Shown: positions 23,754 through 32,745 of the stretch, one piece after another
Numbering within the stretch: position 1 is the stretch's first letter
Layout of the letters: each line of letters starts with the position of its first letter
NCBI GenBank assembly: GCA_035497735.1
Contig: DATJCX010000019.1
Location: 37,317-101,316, forward strand
Length of the DNA stretch: 64,000 bases
Source: Brumimicrobium sp035497735
GTDB lineage: Bacteria > Bacteroidota > Bacteroidia > Flavobacteriales_D > Crocinitomicaceae
Direction: 5' to 3'
Notes under the pieces: model-generated
The model's input: the letters and a program-made list of their open reading frames with translations, nothing else
Told to the model about the DNA's origin: nothing
Database searches by the model: none
Made by a program: the position numbers and the translations under genes

Positions 23754-24518
23754 ATGACTAAAGAAGAAGCATTATTTCAATTTTTACTAAGAAAAGCTGA
23801 TGACAGTTTAATATTAGGGCATCGTTTATCAGAATGGTGTGGACATGGTCCGGTATTAGAGGAAGACATCGCTTTATCGAATATCGCTTTAGACTTGATT
23901 GGTCAAGCAACAGAATTATTCAAATACGCGGCGGAAGTTGAAGGTAAAGGAAGAACGGAGGATGACTTAGCGTTTTTAAGAATCGAAAGAGAATACAGAA
24001 ATGTTTTACTTGTTGAACAACCAAACGGAGACTTTGGAAAAACAATCGTTCGTCAATTCTTTTTTGACCAATTTGAATTGCTTTTCTACCAAGCGTTGAC
24101 ACAAAGCAAGGATGACCATATTAAGGCAATTGCTGAGAAGACAATTTTAGAAATTAAATATCACGCGAGACATTCAGCAGAATGGATTATTCGATTAGGA
24201 GATGGAACAGAGGAATCTCATGAGAGAGTTCAAAAATCAATCAATGAACTAGCTCGTTTTGTTGACGAATTGTTCTACCAAGACGAAGTAGATGAGATTT
24301 TAATTAACGCTGGAATTATTGCAGACAGTAAAAAGCTAAGAGAGGCATTTGATAAAAATGTAGCTGATATATTATCAGAAGCAACATTGTCACTTCCTGA
24401 AAATAATTGGCAAAACAAAATCACCAGTGGAAGAAAAGGAATTCACACTGAACACTTGGGATATTTGCTAACAGAGCTGCAATACATGCAACGCACATAC
24501 CCAGGGTTGCAGTGGTAA
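23754..24518 (+). CDS. paaC: Phenylacetyl-CoA epoxidase structural subunit C
   Basis: A 254-aa ferritin-like protein that pairs with PaaA but has a degenerate metal site. Family stretches include LGHRLSEWCGHGPVLEEDIALSN, DLIGQATELFKYAA, FFFDQFELLFYQAL and EIKYHARHSAEWIIRLGDGTEESHER. It starts 9 bases after paaB, so is co-translated in the operon. Confidence 0.95.
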   Translation: MTKEEALFQFLLRKADDSLILGHRLSEWCGHGPVLEEDIALSNIALDLIGQATELFKYAAEVEGKGRTEDDLAFLRIEREYRNVLLVEQPNGDFGKTIVRQFFFDQFELLFYQALTQSKDDHIKAIAEKTILEIKYHARHSAEWIIRLGDGTEESHERVQKSINELARFVDELFYQDEVDEILINAGIIADSKKLREAFDKNVADILSEATLSLPENNWQNKITSGRKGIHTEHLGYLLTELQYMQRTYPGLQW

Positions 24519-24530
24519 AATAAATTAAAA

Positions 24531-25031
24531 ATGAGTACAACAAAAGAAATAACATCAGAATACATTTGGAAACTTTTAGAAGAAGTTCCAGACCCAGAGA
24601 TTCCGGTAGTTTCTGTGATTGACTTGGGTGTAATTCGTCATGTAATCAAAGAAGATGATGGAAGCTGGACCATTAAAATGACGCCTACTTATACAGGCTG
24701 TCCGGCGACCAACTTTATGGCGATGAATGTTGTTTCACGATTAAAAGAAGATGGTATCAAATCAAAAGTTGATATCGTTCTTTCTCCGGCTTGGATTACT
24801 GATTATATAACAGAAGAAGGTCGTAGAAAACTTAAAGAGTATGGCGTTGCTCCACCGCAAGAAGGAGGAGATTCATCTACCCTTTTTGGGAAAAGACCCG
24901 ATGTAATATGTCCAAGATGTGATTCAACGAACACAACCATGGTTTCAAATTTCGGTTCTACAGCATGTAAAGCATTTTACAAATGCAATGACTGTCTAGA
25001 GCCTTTTGATTATTTTAAATGTCACAAATAA
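24531..25031 (+). CDS. paaD: Phenylacetate degradation protein PaaD (MIP18/SufT-like)
   Basis: A 166-aa protein of the DUF59/MIP18 family, thought to help mature the Fe-S or di-iron centres of the epoxidase system. The N-terminal domain holds EEVPDPEIPVVSVIDLGVIR and the family Cys in TYTGCPATN. The C-terminal third carries a zinc-ribbon-like part: CPRCDST, then ACKAFYKCNDC and a final C in FKCHK. The usual fourth gene of the cluster. Confidence 0.94.
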   Translation: MSTTKEITSEYIWKLLEEVPDPEIPVVSVIDLGVIRHVIKEDDGSWTIKMTPTYTGCPATNFMAMNVVSRLKEDGIKSKVDIVLSPAWITDYITEEGRRKLKEYGVAPPQEGGDSSTLFGKRPDVICPRCDSTNTTMVSNFGSTACKAFYKCNDCLEPFDYFKCHK

Positions 25032-25045
25032 AAAAACAAATAAAA

Positions 25046-25270
25046 ATGAATAAATTAAAATCCCTAGTTATCGCTAGTGCATTATTCTTAGGAGGAATGG
25101 CTTTCACAGCATGTTCATCAGACACTGCTGCAACAGAAACGGAAATTGCAGAAAACGTAGTTTACCACTGCCCAATGGATTGTGAAGACGGTAAAATGTA
25201 TGATGAACCAGGACAATGTCCAGTTTGCGAAATGGACTTAGTAGTATTTGAAGAAGAAGTAGCAGAATAA
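25046..25270 (+). CDS. Small lipoprotein with heavy-metal-binding (YHYCPMD-like) motif
   Basis: A 74-aa lipoprotein: basic n-region (MNKLK), hydrophobic core and lipobox FTAC with Cys23 as acyl site. The rest is a short metal-binding unit, YHCPMD...GQCPVCEMDLV, resembling the heavy-metal-binding domain found at the end of CusB-type adaptors and in copper proteins, with His, Met and Cys ligands. It starts 14 bases after paaD and before a strong terminator, so it probably ends the paa transcript; why a metal lipoprotein should be there is unknown. The frame continues upstream to 25019, but only ATG 25046 gives a lipoprotein signal. Confidence 0.82.
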   Translation: MNKLKSLVIASALFLGGMAFTACSSDTAATETEIAENVVYHCPMDCEDGKMYDEPGQCPVCEMDLVVFEEEVAE

Positions 25271-25300
25271 TTTTATATTTGCATTCATATCAAAACACAT

Positions 25301-25335
25301 AGAGGTTGTCTAATTTTTAGATAGCCTCTTTTTTT
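25301..25335 (+). terminator. Terminator of the paaABCD-lipoprotein operon
   Basis: A 13-bp stem including two G-T pairs (25301-25313 with 25317-25329), loop TTT, then a seven-T run. Confidence 0.85.
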
Positions 25336-25343
25336 ACTTTAAT

Positions 25344-25685
25344 ATGGAAAATAACGCATTTATTACTTGGGAAGATTTCGCCAAAATAGATATCCGCGTC
25401 GGAACTATTATTAAGGCTGAAGTTTTTAAAGAAGCTCGAAATCCAGCGTATATACTACACATAGATTTTGGTGAATTAGGCATAAAAAAGACTTCTGCTC
25501 AAATCACCGTTTTGTATAGTACTGAAGAATTAATAGGAAAGCAAGTTACCGCCGTTGTTAACTTCCCACCTAAGCAAATTGCTAATATGAAAAGTGAATG
25601 CTTAGTACTCGGTGCGGTAAATGAAAAGGAGGTGACGCTATTGACAACAGAAAGAAAGGTGAAAAATGGACTTAAAGTCGGCTAA
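25344..25685 (+). CDS. csaA: CsaA-like tRNA-binding domain protein
   Basis: A 113-aa stand-alone OB-fold of the EMAP/Arc1p type, as in Bacillus CsaA. Family stretches are FAKIDIRVGTIIKAEVFKEARNPAY (12-36), LGIKKTSAQIT, GKQVTAVVNFPPKQIANMKSE and VLGA. CsaA is described as having chaperone and tRNA-binding activity; the cellular role is not settled. It ends 10 bases from the convergent OmpA-family gene with no visible terminator between. Confidence 0.92.
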   Translation: MENNAFITWEDFAKIDIRVGTIIKAEVFKEARNPAYILHIDFGELGIKKTSAQITVLYSTEELIGKQVTAVVNFPPKQIANMKSECLVLGAVNEKEVTLLTTERKVKNGLKVG

Positions 25686-25695
25686 ACAACTATGT

Positions 25696-27948
25696 TTATT
25701 CTACCTCTACCACTATATTAAGTTCTAATCCTTTCTCTACGCCGTTGTACTTCAGTTCAACTTTAGCAATTGAATGACCTTTTAAGCCGTCAGTCTTGAA
25801 AGTCATAGAAACCGACATTGTCTCTCCAGGCTCAAGCGTCGTTTTTTCTATGTTAAAGCTAACAGCATCAGAAGATTTTACTACCTCATCTATCACAACA
25901 GTTTGTTCGCCAATATTCTTTAGAATAAATTCTCTTTTAATATCCGTTCCTTGCTTAGTTAGCCCATCGTTGTATATCAACTCATTTGCTGTAAGAATTG
26001 TTGAAAGTTGATTGTCTCCACGGATAATATCTACACTTTGAATTTCAATTTTACGCTCACTCGCTGCAGCACGTGAATAAACTGAGTTTTGTTTATCATT
26101 GGGATTATCACTAATAATTTGATCTGCCTGATACTCACCAAACGGAATCTGACGAATCGTCAATTCTCCACCTTCCTTGGAAGTCTTGTTTATAAAAGGT
26201 TGGAATACTCCACCGTCATAAGCATAAAGGTAGTTTTTTATTGAGGCAATTCTTCGCTTTGTCAAGTTCACGTTATAATCGGTCTTTGCTAATGGGCTTG
26301 CAAAACCTTTTACAGTCATTTCTATTTTTCTTCCCTTTTGCAATTCAATCAGCAATAAATCTCTAAACTGTTCCAAGTCTTTCATACCTTGTTGCACATA
26401 TTCTAAAAAGAAATCTTCAATATCATCTTGCGCATCCGCTGCTTTATCTCCTTTCAGTCCAACAGAATATTCCTTTTTGTATTTATCTAACATGACAATG
26501 TACTCATCGTAACTGTGGATATAATTCACATTAGATGTCGTATCCCAAGATTTAGGGTTTGGAATATCATTGTGGAAATACAAAGTCACAGGTAATCTTT
26601 TGTTTAATTCTTCTAAACTTTCTTCGACAGTTGGCGGTGTTGGCTCCAGTTCCTTTCTAACCAAATAAATGTCGCTACAACAAGTGGGATTCTTACTGTA
26701 ATTACTTCCCATTCTATTCGAACTAAAGTAAGCAGTATCCTTTGTTGAAGTTTGGAAATAATACAAATCATTAGCGGGAGAGTTAATTGGCTCCATCAAA
26801 TTTTCTGGTTCACCAAAGTCATTTTCATACTTTGATTTAAACACATCTTGACCACCAAAGCCATTGTACCAAGAACTACTAAAATAAAGTGTATTTGTTT
26901 CGTTATCCCAAAAAGGCGACAACTCGTCGTCTAAAGTATTTAACCGCTTTATATTCCTTGGTTTAGCATATTGATTCCCATTCTTAATAAAACTGTACCA
27001 AATATCCATTCCACCTACTCCACCTTCTCTATTAGAAGCATAAAACAACACTTCGCTTCCATCCCAATCACCAATAAACGGCATTGTTGTATTAGCGCCT
27101 GGATAATTGATAATATCACCTAAAGTATCTACGTCGACAAAACGATTGTTCTCAACATAAGCAACCAATATTTTACAACTGTAGTTGTGACCTTCGCTTT
27201 TACAATGACTGAAATAAAATCTTTTACCATCCAAACTAAAAGCGCCATTTCCAGTGCTCGCATCACTCCAATTTAAACCTTCTATCTTCCTATCTTCGCC
27301 ATAGTTTCCTTCTTCTATCTCACTCATATATAAGTGCGTACTATAACTCGGGTCGTACACTTCTTCTTTTTCACTAATAGAGTCAGCTCTAAGCGAAGAG
27401 AAAATCAAATTTCCATCGTGAACTCTATGTGCAAATTCTGCATTCTTTGTGTTGATGTTGTCTGGTAAATGCTCAAATATGATATCAGCAACCAATTCTC
27501 CAGCATTTGCTTTTGCCCAAATACATGATTCAATTTCCTGTCTAGACTTTCTTGCTAAATAACCACGAGTATCCTTTCTGTATTTCTTTCTAGCCTTCTT
27601 AAAAACTTCCAAGGCCTCATCATATTTTCCTGATTGCTTTAACATCAAACCATAATTCAACAAGCTCGCTGGATAAACTTCACCACTTTCCCTGGAATAC
27701 ACCTTCCCATAATAAAAAGCAGCTTTTGGATAGTCTTTGTATGCACGAAGAACTTCTGCGTATTCCCACAAAGTATTGATTGAGTTTGAATCCAACTCCA
27801 TAGCTTTATCATAGTACGTTAAAGAATATACATAATCACCTTCTTGATACTTTTTTTTAGCAAAATCAAGATACTTCTTTAACTCTTGTTGACCAAAAGA
27901 AAAAGACGAGATAAAAACGGCACATATGATTATATAAAGTCTGGACAT
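25696..27948 (-). CDS. T9SS-associated OmpA-family protein, PorE-like (TPR, PD40/WD40 propeller, OmpA-like)
   Basis: A 750-aa exported protein, third gene of a surface operon. Order: signal peptide (1-19, ending FSFGQ), TPR repeats (about 20-140: KKYQEGDYVYSLTYYDKAME, YDEALEVFKKARKKY), a PD40/WD40-type propeller (about 160-430, with WSDASTGNGAFSLDGKRFYF, FYASNREGGVGGMDIW, LYFSSSWYNGFGGQDVF and AYFSSNRMG), a degenerate OmpA-like peptidoglycan-binding region (about 450-640, TVKGFASPLAKTDYNVNLTKRR), and a C-terminal Ig-like domain (about 655-750, FILKNIGEQTVVIDEV, SVSMTFKTDGLKG) resembling DUF1573. It would link the PorP-type protein to the cell wall. Confidence 0.82.
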   Translation of the reverse strand: MSRLYIIICAVFISSFSFGQQELKKYLDFAKKKYQEGDYVYSLTYYDKAMELDSNSINTLWEYAEVLRAYKDYPKAAFYYGKVYSRESGEVYPASLLNYGLMLKQSGKYDEALEVFKKARKKYRKDTRGYLARKSRQEIESCIWAKANAGELVADIIFEHLPDNINTKNAEFAHRVHDGNLIFSSLRADSISEKEEVYDPSYSTHLYMSEIEEGNYGEDRKIEGLNWSDASTGNGAFSLDGKRFYFSHCKSEGHNYSCKILVAYVENNRFVDVDTLGDIINYPGANTTMPFIGDWDGSEVLFYASNREGGVGGMDIWYSFIKNGNQYAKPRNIKRLNTLDDELSPFWDNETNTLYFSSSWYNGFGGQDVFKSKYENDFGEPENLMEPINSPANDLYYFQTSTKDTAYFSSNRMGSNYSKNPTCCSDIYLVRKELEPTPPTVEESLEELNKRLPVTLYFHNDIPNPKSWDTTSNVNYIHSYDEYIVMLDKYKKEYSVGLKGDKAADAQDDIEDFFLEYVQQGMKDLEQFRDLLLIELQKGRKIEMTVKGFASPLAKTDYNVNLTKRRIASIKNYLYAYDGGVFQPFINKTSKEGGELTIRQIPFGEYQADQIISDNPNDKQNSVYSRAAASERKIEIQSVDIIRGDNQLSTILTANELIYNDGLTKQGTDIKREFILKNIGEQTVVIDEVVKSSDAVSFNIEKTTLEPGETMSVSMTFKTDGLKGHSIAKVELKYNGVEKGLELNIVVEVE

Positions 27949-28925
27949 ATTCTATGTTGAATGCTTTTTGGTTTAAAATGATGAATGATATAACGTACAC
28001 TAAATTCTATTCCTCCTCTGACCCTACTTGCCGGTGTTAAGCTAGAATAGTTGAAATCATAAGAAATTCCTGCCCACCAATTTTGGTATTCCATTCCAAC
28101 CATCACGTATGCCGCGTCGATTGCACGCGTATATATTCCACCGACGATGGCACGATAAACGCCCAATCTATCAACTAGAATATAACGAAGCTGAGAACCT
28201 ACGTTAAACTCCATGTACTTTCCTTGGAAATTGAACTGAAAGCTAGGCATGATGTCCCAATCAAAACCAATTTTGTATTCTGCACGCGCAAAAGCTTGGT
28301 ACCTGATTTCTCTATTTATTTTATCACCAAAGAAACCTTGATTAGGTCTATTTAGGTTAAAGGCTCCGAAGCCAACAGTTATTCTTTCTCTTTTGCTTTT
28401 TTGGAATTCGTAACTTGCACCTATTCCTATCGTAAAATTAGTTTTCTTCGTACTTAGGAATGATTCATTGTGCGAAATAGTTGGGTCAAATTGCTGTCCA
28501 TTCCACTGTTCATCATAATAAAAAGCATCGGGATTAATAGACCTAAAATTGATACCCATTTGTAAGCCCGGTCGAAACAGATGCATAGAGTCGGAACTCA
28601 ATTTAAAAGTATAAGAAGCTGAAGGTTGAAATTCTACCGTTGTATATTTCCCGTCACCCGCCACATCTGTCATAATAAAAGCACCGATGTTTAAATTCTT
28701 ATACAAGTTCTTTGCTTCTCCAGAAACAGAGAAAGTAGAAAAAGGTTTTGTAACACTTCTCCATTGATCTCTATAATTGGCATGTATTCTATAATCTCCG
28801 TTAAATTGACCAACGTTGGCTGGGTTCTGAAACACTGGATTATAATCGAATTGTGAGAAATGGACATCTTGTGCATGAATCATATAAGAGAAGAATAAAA
28901 GCGATATATAAAGGAGTTTCTTCAC
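27930..28925 (-). CDS. PorP/SprF family type IX secretion membrane protein
   Basis: A 331-aa outer-membrane beta-barrel protein with signal peptide (about 1-18, ending MIHAQDVHFSQF). SQFDYNPVFQNPANVGQFNGDYRIHANYRDQW at the mature N-terminus is the PorP/SprF hallmark, followed by alternating beta strands. PorP/SprF proteins retain or assist secretion of type B cargo such as SprB on the surface. The start is GTG at 28925, directly after the TAA of the cargo gene; the end overlaps the OmpA-family gene by 19 bases, so all three are tightly coupled. Confidence 0.92.
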   Translation of the reverse strand: MKKLLYISLLFFSYMIHAQDVHFSQFDYNPVFQNPANVGQFNGDYRIHANYRDQWRSVTKPFSTFSVSGEAKNLYKNLNIGAFIMTDVAGDGKYTTVEFQPSASYTFKLSSDSMHLFRPGLQMGINFRSINPDAFYYDEQWNGQQFDPTISHNESFLSTKKTNFTIGIGASYEFQKSKRERITVGFGAFNLNRPNQGFFGDKINREIRYQAFARAEYKIGFDWDIMPSFQFNFQGKYMEFNVGSQLRYILVDRLGVYRAIVGGIYTRAIDAAYVMVGMEYQNWWAGISYDFNYSSLTPASRVRGGIEFSVRYIIHHFKPKSIQHRICPDFI

Positions 28926-31900
28926 TTATTTAATCAGTGTTATATTTCCTTTAATAATAAAGTCTTGGTCATCTATACACTTCCCTTCTAGGTAATAGTC
29001 ATAAACATCTGGATTCAGTGCTTTTCCTCTAAAAGTTCCGTCCCATCCCGTATGCATATTTGTTGACTCAAATACCTTCTCACCCCATCTATCGTAGATT
29101 CTAAAAACAAGTTCCTTGACAATTTTACTACGCAAGTAAAGCACATCATTCTTTCCGTCACCATTTGGCGTGAATGCATTGGGAACATATATAAACGGTT
29201 CTTCACAGGTGTATGGGAAAACCTTAACCCAAACAGAAGAAGACTTTGTACAAATTCCATCAGAAACAAGAACGGTAAATTCAGTAGTTTCATAAACGGT
29301 AGCTGTTGTCTCTTGCGCATTTGGATTGTCCACACCTTCACTCGGAATCCATGTGTAACTGTATCCACTTGGCTCCGCATTTAGCGTTACCTCATCTCCT
29401 ACTGGCACATTATCATCAGAAACAGTAGCATTCACCAAAGACTCATCAATTGAACTCACGGAAATAAGAATACTATCTGTTACCTCACAGCCGTTATTAG
29501 CTGTTGCCGTCACATAAATATACTGCGTTGTATAAGGTTGAATCGTTACACTCGAAGAGCCATTTCCAGAAACAATAACAGAATCTGGTGACCACTGATA
29601 ATTTGAGAAAACTACACTTGGATTGGTACTCGAAGCAGTAATTACTGAGTTATCGCCCAAACAAAGTTTATCATTTCCTGCCAAGTTCAAACTCGCACTG
29701 GTGAAATTGACCAGAACACTATCGATGACGCTACAGCCATTGTTTACGGCCATTATATAATAATATCCTTGTGTTGGTTCATTAATCACAACAGTAGAAT
29801 CCGCTGTATTAGCATTTAAGGTATCAGAGAAGTCTGAATTACTTGACCAAATAAAAGAACTTGCTGTTCCTTGAGAATTAGCTTCTAATGTAATAGGAAT
29901 AGGAAGACATAAATCAATATCAGAGCTTACGTCTAGAATAATATCTGGATACACTTCTATTACTTGCATAGCAGAATCTGTAATCATACAAATAGAATCT
30001 GTTACCGTCAACCAAACAACATAAGTTCCTGGCTCTGTAAATATTCTTATTGGTTCGAATGTTGTAGAATCCAAATCTCCATTTCCGAAATTCCACAGAT
30101 AAGCATCAGAATCAGAGGAGAAATTCTCAAAGTTCACTTCAAAAGGCGAACAACCAATATTTTTATCTACGATAAAATCTGCATGCGGTATTAAATCAAA
30201 ATCAAACTTAAAAGTCAAGGCGTTACAGTTGCTTGACAAATTTAGGTTGGACCAAGCACCAGGAGTCGTTGGGAAATCACTAAAACCTCCACATCCACCA
30301 CAAACTGCTTGATAAACCACTCCATTTTTATCAAATCGGCTCGTACCGCCGTCCATGTGTTCTTTTGCATTCGCACCCCCCATGTAAGTTCCATAAAGCA
30401 AACCTCCAAACTCACGTTCAAGCACCATTAGGTAAAAATCATACCCATTTGGTGGAGTCGTTTGATATGCATTGGCAGAAATCGCCATTCCACTCATTGG
30501 AGAAGCACCTGGCAAAACACTAGAGCCCCATCCAGACACATAAATATTTCCACAAATATCCACAAGAAATGCTGAAGGAGAAATATCAGCCACCGCGTTA
30601 CCACTACCGAAAACAGTAGAAGCTTCTATGGCAGTTAAGTCAGGCGAGAATCGTGCTATAAACTGACTCGAATTGGGATTGGAATACGGCGCATTGATAA
30701 CAGGGAATGCACCACCATAACTTTGACCCAATGCAAAGATTCTATCTTCTCTATCGATTTCAATAAAAAACACTTGGTCATAATTCGACGTTCCAACATA
30801 GGTAGAATGACTTAATGTATGACCATCTGGTGTCAATTTTGCGATAAAACCTTCTGCTTTACCTCCATTGTGAATGGGTTGATAAGTAGTTGGCGACATC
30901 GGTAAGTCATAAGAATTTGTACCACCTGCAAAAACAACATTATAACTAGAGTCAACTTTAACAGAATAAACAGCGTCATTTCCACCTCCTCCATAAAAAC
31001 TAGAGAACATCATGGTAGAAAGGTCATTAGTCAATTTAAAAACAACACCATCTTGTTGTCCACCTAATACTGCTTGAAATGGATTTTGAGTTGGAAAGTC
31101 GCTAGAACGCGTACAGGAACCAACAATCACATTTTTATTTTCATCAAGCATAATTTCACCTCGGAATTGATCACCGTAGTTCATTGTTAAACTATCATAT
31201 CTATTTACGTTGTTATAACTTCCTGCGGTAACGGAATAGTTTACCCCGTCATTTTCGCTTCCTCCCACATAGGTAGAAGCAAGTAACTGATGTCCGTTAG
31301 GACTAAACTTAGAAACAAATATATCCGAACCAGCAATTCCGTAATTAATACCATTGTACACACTTTGCCAAGGTGTCCCTCCTCCATGACTTTGTTGAAA
31401 GGCATTTACTGTTATTGGAAAATCCAGTGATGAAGTTGTACCATATACATATAAGTTATTATCCTCGTCACAAATTAATGAGTTTGGTGCATCAGTACCT
31501 TGCGTATTGTCACCACCCCCTAAGAAAGTTGACCACAACATCGTAGTTCCATCATCTGAATACTTTGTAATAAAAATATCTGTTGTTATAACACCTACAT
31601 TTGTTACTGTAAAATTTGACGTTGGATTATATACATCCATATCAGGCATTGGATAATTATTTCCATAAATAGTTCCACCAATATATGCAGTTCCGTCATA
31701 TCCATAAGTAGCGGTCATCCCAAAGTTATCAGAAACAGCCCCACAATAAGTTGCAAACACCAATGTTGGATCTATTATTAGTTCAACACGCTTATTGTAT
31801 TTCCCTAATTCAAAAGAGACAGTATCATTTTCAACTTTAAACTTACAAGGAACTTCGATAATTTTCCCATTGACGATTTGGTAAGCATAGGGCTTTTCTT

Positions 31901-32498
31901 CAATGATTTCACCCAGCTCCGTTTTAACAACCAGTTCACCTTGTTTATTAATAAACACTTTGTCGTGTCCTTGGTAGTTAAACTTAATTTGACTTGCATC
32001 AATTGCGGGCGCCACATGAAATTCATATTTCAGTTGCATTTCTTGCTCTATAAACTTCAAGTCAATTCCAGAGTATAATTCCTTCATGGTAAACTCATCA
32101 TATCCATGCACCTCGGAGGTCCAGTTTCCCTTATCCTTTCCTATAAAGTAATTATAATAAAAAGGCGTTTTCCCTTTCTTTTCAATTTTCGTAACGTTTT
32201 GCGCACCAATAAATTCAAGTCTGACCAACTTTTCTTTAAAAGTAAGTTCTTCATTTATTTCTTTTCCGGAGAAATGTGCTTCTTGCATTTTAGAATAATC
32301 TTGTAATTGAAATAGTAGTTGTTTTTGTTCCACCCACATATTTCCATTCCCTATTCTATTTTGAAACAAGACATGTTCTGGCCATTGTCCTTTATTCTCT
32401 ACAAATGAATGATGGACAGAGTGAGAATATTCAAGCTCTTGACCAAAGAGCAAAGATGTTATGCAAATAACAAATAGTGTTATAAAAGTCCGTTTCAT
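28926..32498 (-). CDS. Large surface protein with SBBP repeats, PKD domain and T9SS type B sorting domain
   Basis: A 1190-aa secreted protein. Signal peptide (1-19); an N-terminal domain beginning FVENKGQWPEHVLFQNRIG (about 30-245); a seven-bladed-propeller-like array of SBBP repeats (about 250-740, units such as STFLGGGDNTQ...DFPI and STYVGGSEND); a PKD domain (about 775-850, FEVNFENFSSDSDAYLWNFGNG); further Ig-like domains (to about 1095); and a type B (CHU_C, gliding-motility-associated) sorting domain (VPNAFTPNGDGKNDVLYL, VFRIYDRWGEKVFES, GWDGTFRGK). Likely a surface adhesin exported through T9SS with the adjacent PorP/SprF partner. Confidence 0.9.
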   Translation of the reverse strand: MKRTFITLFVICITSLLFGQELEYSHSVHHSFVENKGQWPEHVLFQNRIGNGNMWVEQKQLLFQLQDYSKMQEAHFSGKEINEELTFKEKLVRLEFIGAQNVTKIEKKGKTPFYYNYFIGKDKGNWTSEVHGYDEFTMKELYSGIDLKFIEQEMQLKYEFHVAPAIDASQIKFNYQGHDKVFINKQGELVVKTELGEIIEEKPYAYQIVNGKIIEVPCKFKVENDTVSFELGKYNKRVELIIDPTLVFATYCGAVSDNFGMTATYGYDGTAYIGGTIYGNNYPMPDMDVYNPTSNFTVTNVGVITTDIFITKYSDDGTTMLWSTFLGGGDNTQGTDAPNSLICDEDNNLYVYGTTSSLDFPITVNAFQQSHGGGTPWQSVYNGINYGIAGSDIFVSKFSPNGHQLLASTYVGGSENDGVNYSVTAGSYNNVNRYDSLTMNYGDQFRGEIMLDENKNVIVGSCTRSSDFPTQNPFQAVLGGQQDGVVFKLTNDLSTMMFSSFYGGGGNDAVYSVKVDSSYNVVFAGGTNSYDLPMSPTTYQPIHNGGKAEGFIAKLTPDGHTLSHSTYVGTSNYDQVFFIEIDREDRIFALGQSYGGAFPVINAPYSNPNSSQFIARFSPDLTAIEASTVFGSGNAVADISPSAFLVDICGNIYVSGWGSSVLPGASPMSGMAISANAYQTTPPNGYDFYLMVLEREFGGLLYGTYMGGANAKEHMDGGTSRFDKNGVVYQAVCGGCGGFSDFPTTPGAWSNLNLSSNCNALTFKFDFDLIPHADFIVDKNIGCSPFEVNFENFSSDSDAYLWNFGNGDLDSTTFEPIRIFTEPGTYVVWLTVTDSICMITDSAMQVIEVYPDIILDVSSDIDLCLPIPITLEANSQGTASSFIWSSNSDFSDTLNANTADSTVVINEPTQGYYYIMAVNNGCSVIDSVLVNFTSASLNLAGNDKLCLGDNSVITASSTNPSVVFSNYQWSPDSVIVSGNGSSSVTIQPYTTQYIYVTATANNGCEVTDSILISVSSIDESLVNATVSDDNVPVGDEVTLNAEPSGYSYTWIPSEGVDNPNAQETTATVYETTEFTVLVSDGICTKSSSVWVKVFPYTCEEPFIYVPNAFTPNGDGKNDVLYLRSKIVKELVFRIYDRWGEKVFESTNMHTGWDGTFRGKALNPDVYDYYLEGKCIDDQDFIIKGNITLIK

Positions 32499-32572
32499 GT
32501 TAGTAAATATAGAAATTATTTTTGAGGTCTCTTCAAAAAAGGCCTGTTTTTTAACATTTCAAAAACTTACCC

Positions 32573-32698
32573 TGACAGTAAAGACGACCTAACTGACAAG
32601 AAAGTGACAGATTGTCGTATCTTTTTTCGATTATAAGGCCCAAAACTGACAAATCACATAACATTTCATAAAAAAATCAAGTGGCACAAGAATTGACA
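32573..32698 (+). promoter_or_regulatory. TGACA repeat cluster upstream of dnaK
   Basis: TGACA occurs at 32573, 32594, 32605, 32647 and 32694; the 9-mer AACTGACAA is repeated at 32591 and 32644, and GACA-GAT-TGTC (32606-32616) is an inverted repeat. Five copies in 126 bases suggest a regulator-binding array for heat-shock control; the factor is unknown. Confidence 0.45.
32682..32696 (+). promoter_or_regulatory. Sigma54-like -24/-12 promoter of dnaK
   Basis: TGGCAC-AAGAA-TTGA has the sigma54 architecture TGGCAC-N5-TTGC, with GG and GA separated by exactly 10 bases; only the last C is changed to A. It lies 49 bases before the dnaK ATG at 32746. No TAnnTTTG box is seen in this gap. Confidence 0.4.
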
Positions 32699-32745
32699 AT
32701 ATAGACTCGAAATCGAAAATAAAATTGATAAAAAAATAAATTGTT

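Noticed and set aside
29015..29380. Separate minus-strand reading frame inside the large surface protein gene
   Set aside because: It is an out-of-frame shadow of the type B sorting domain region; the main frame has all domain motifs.
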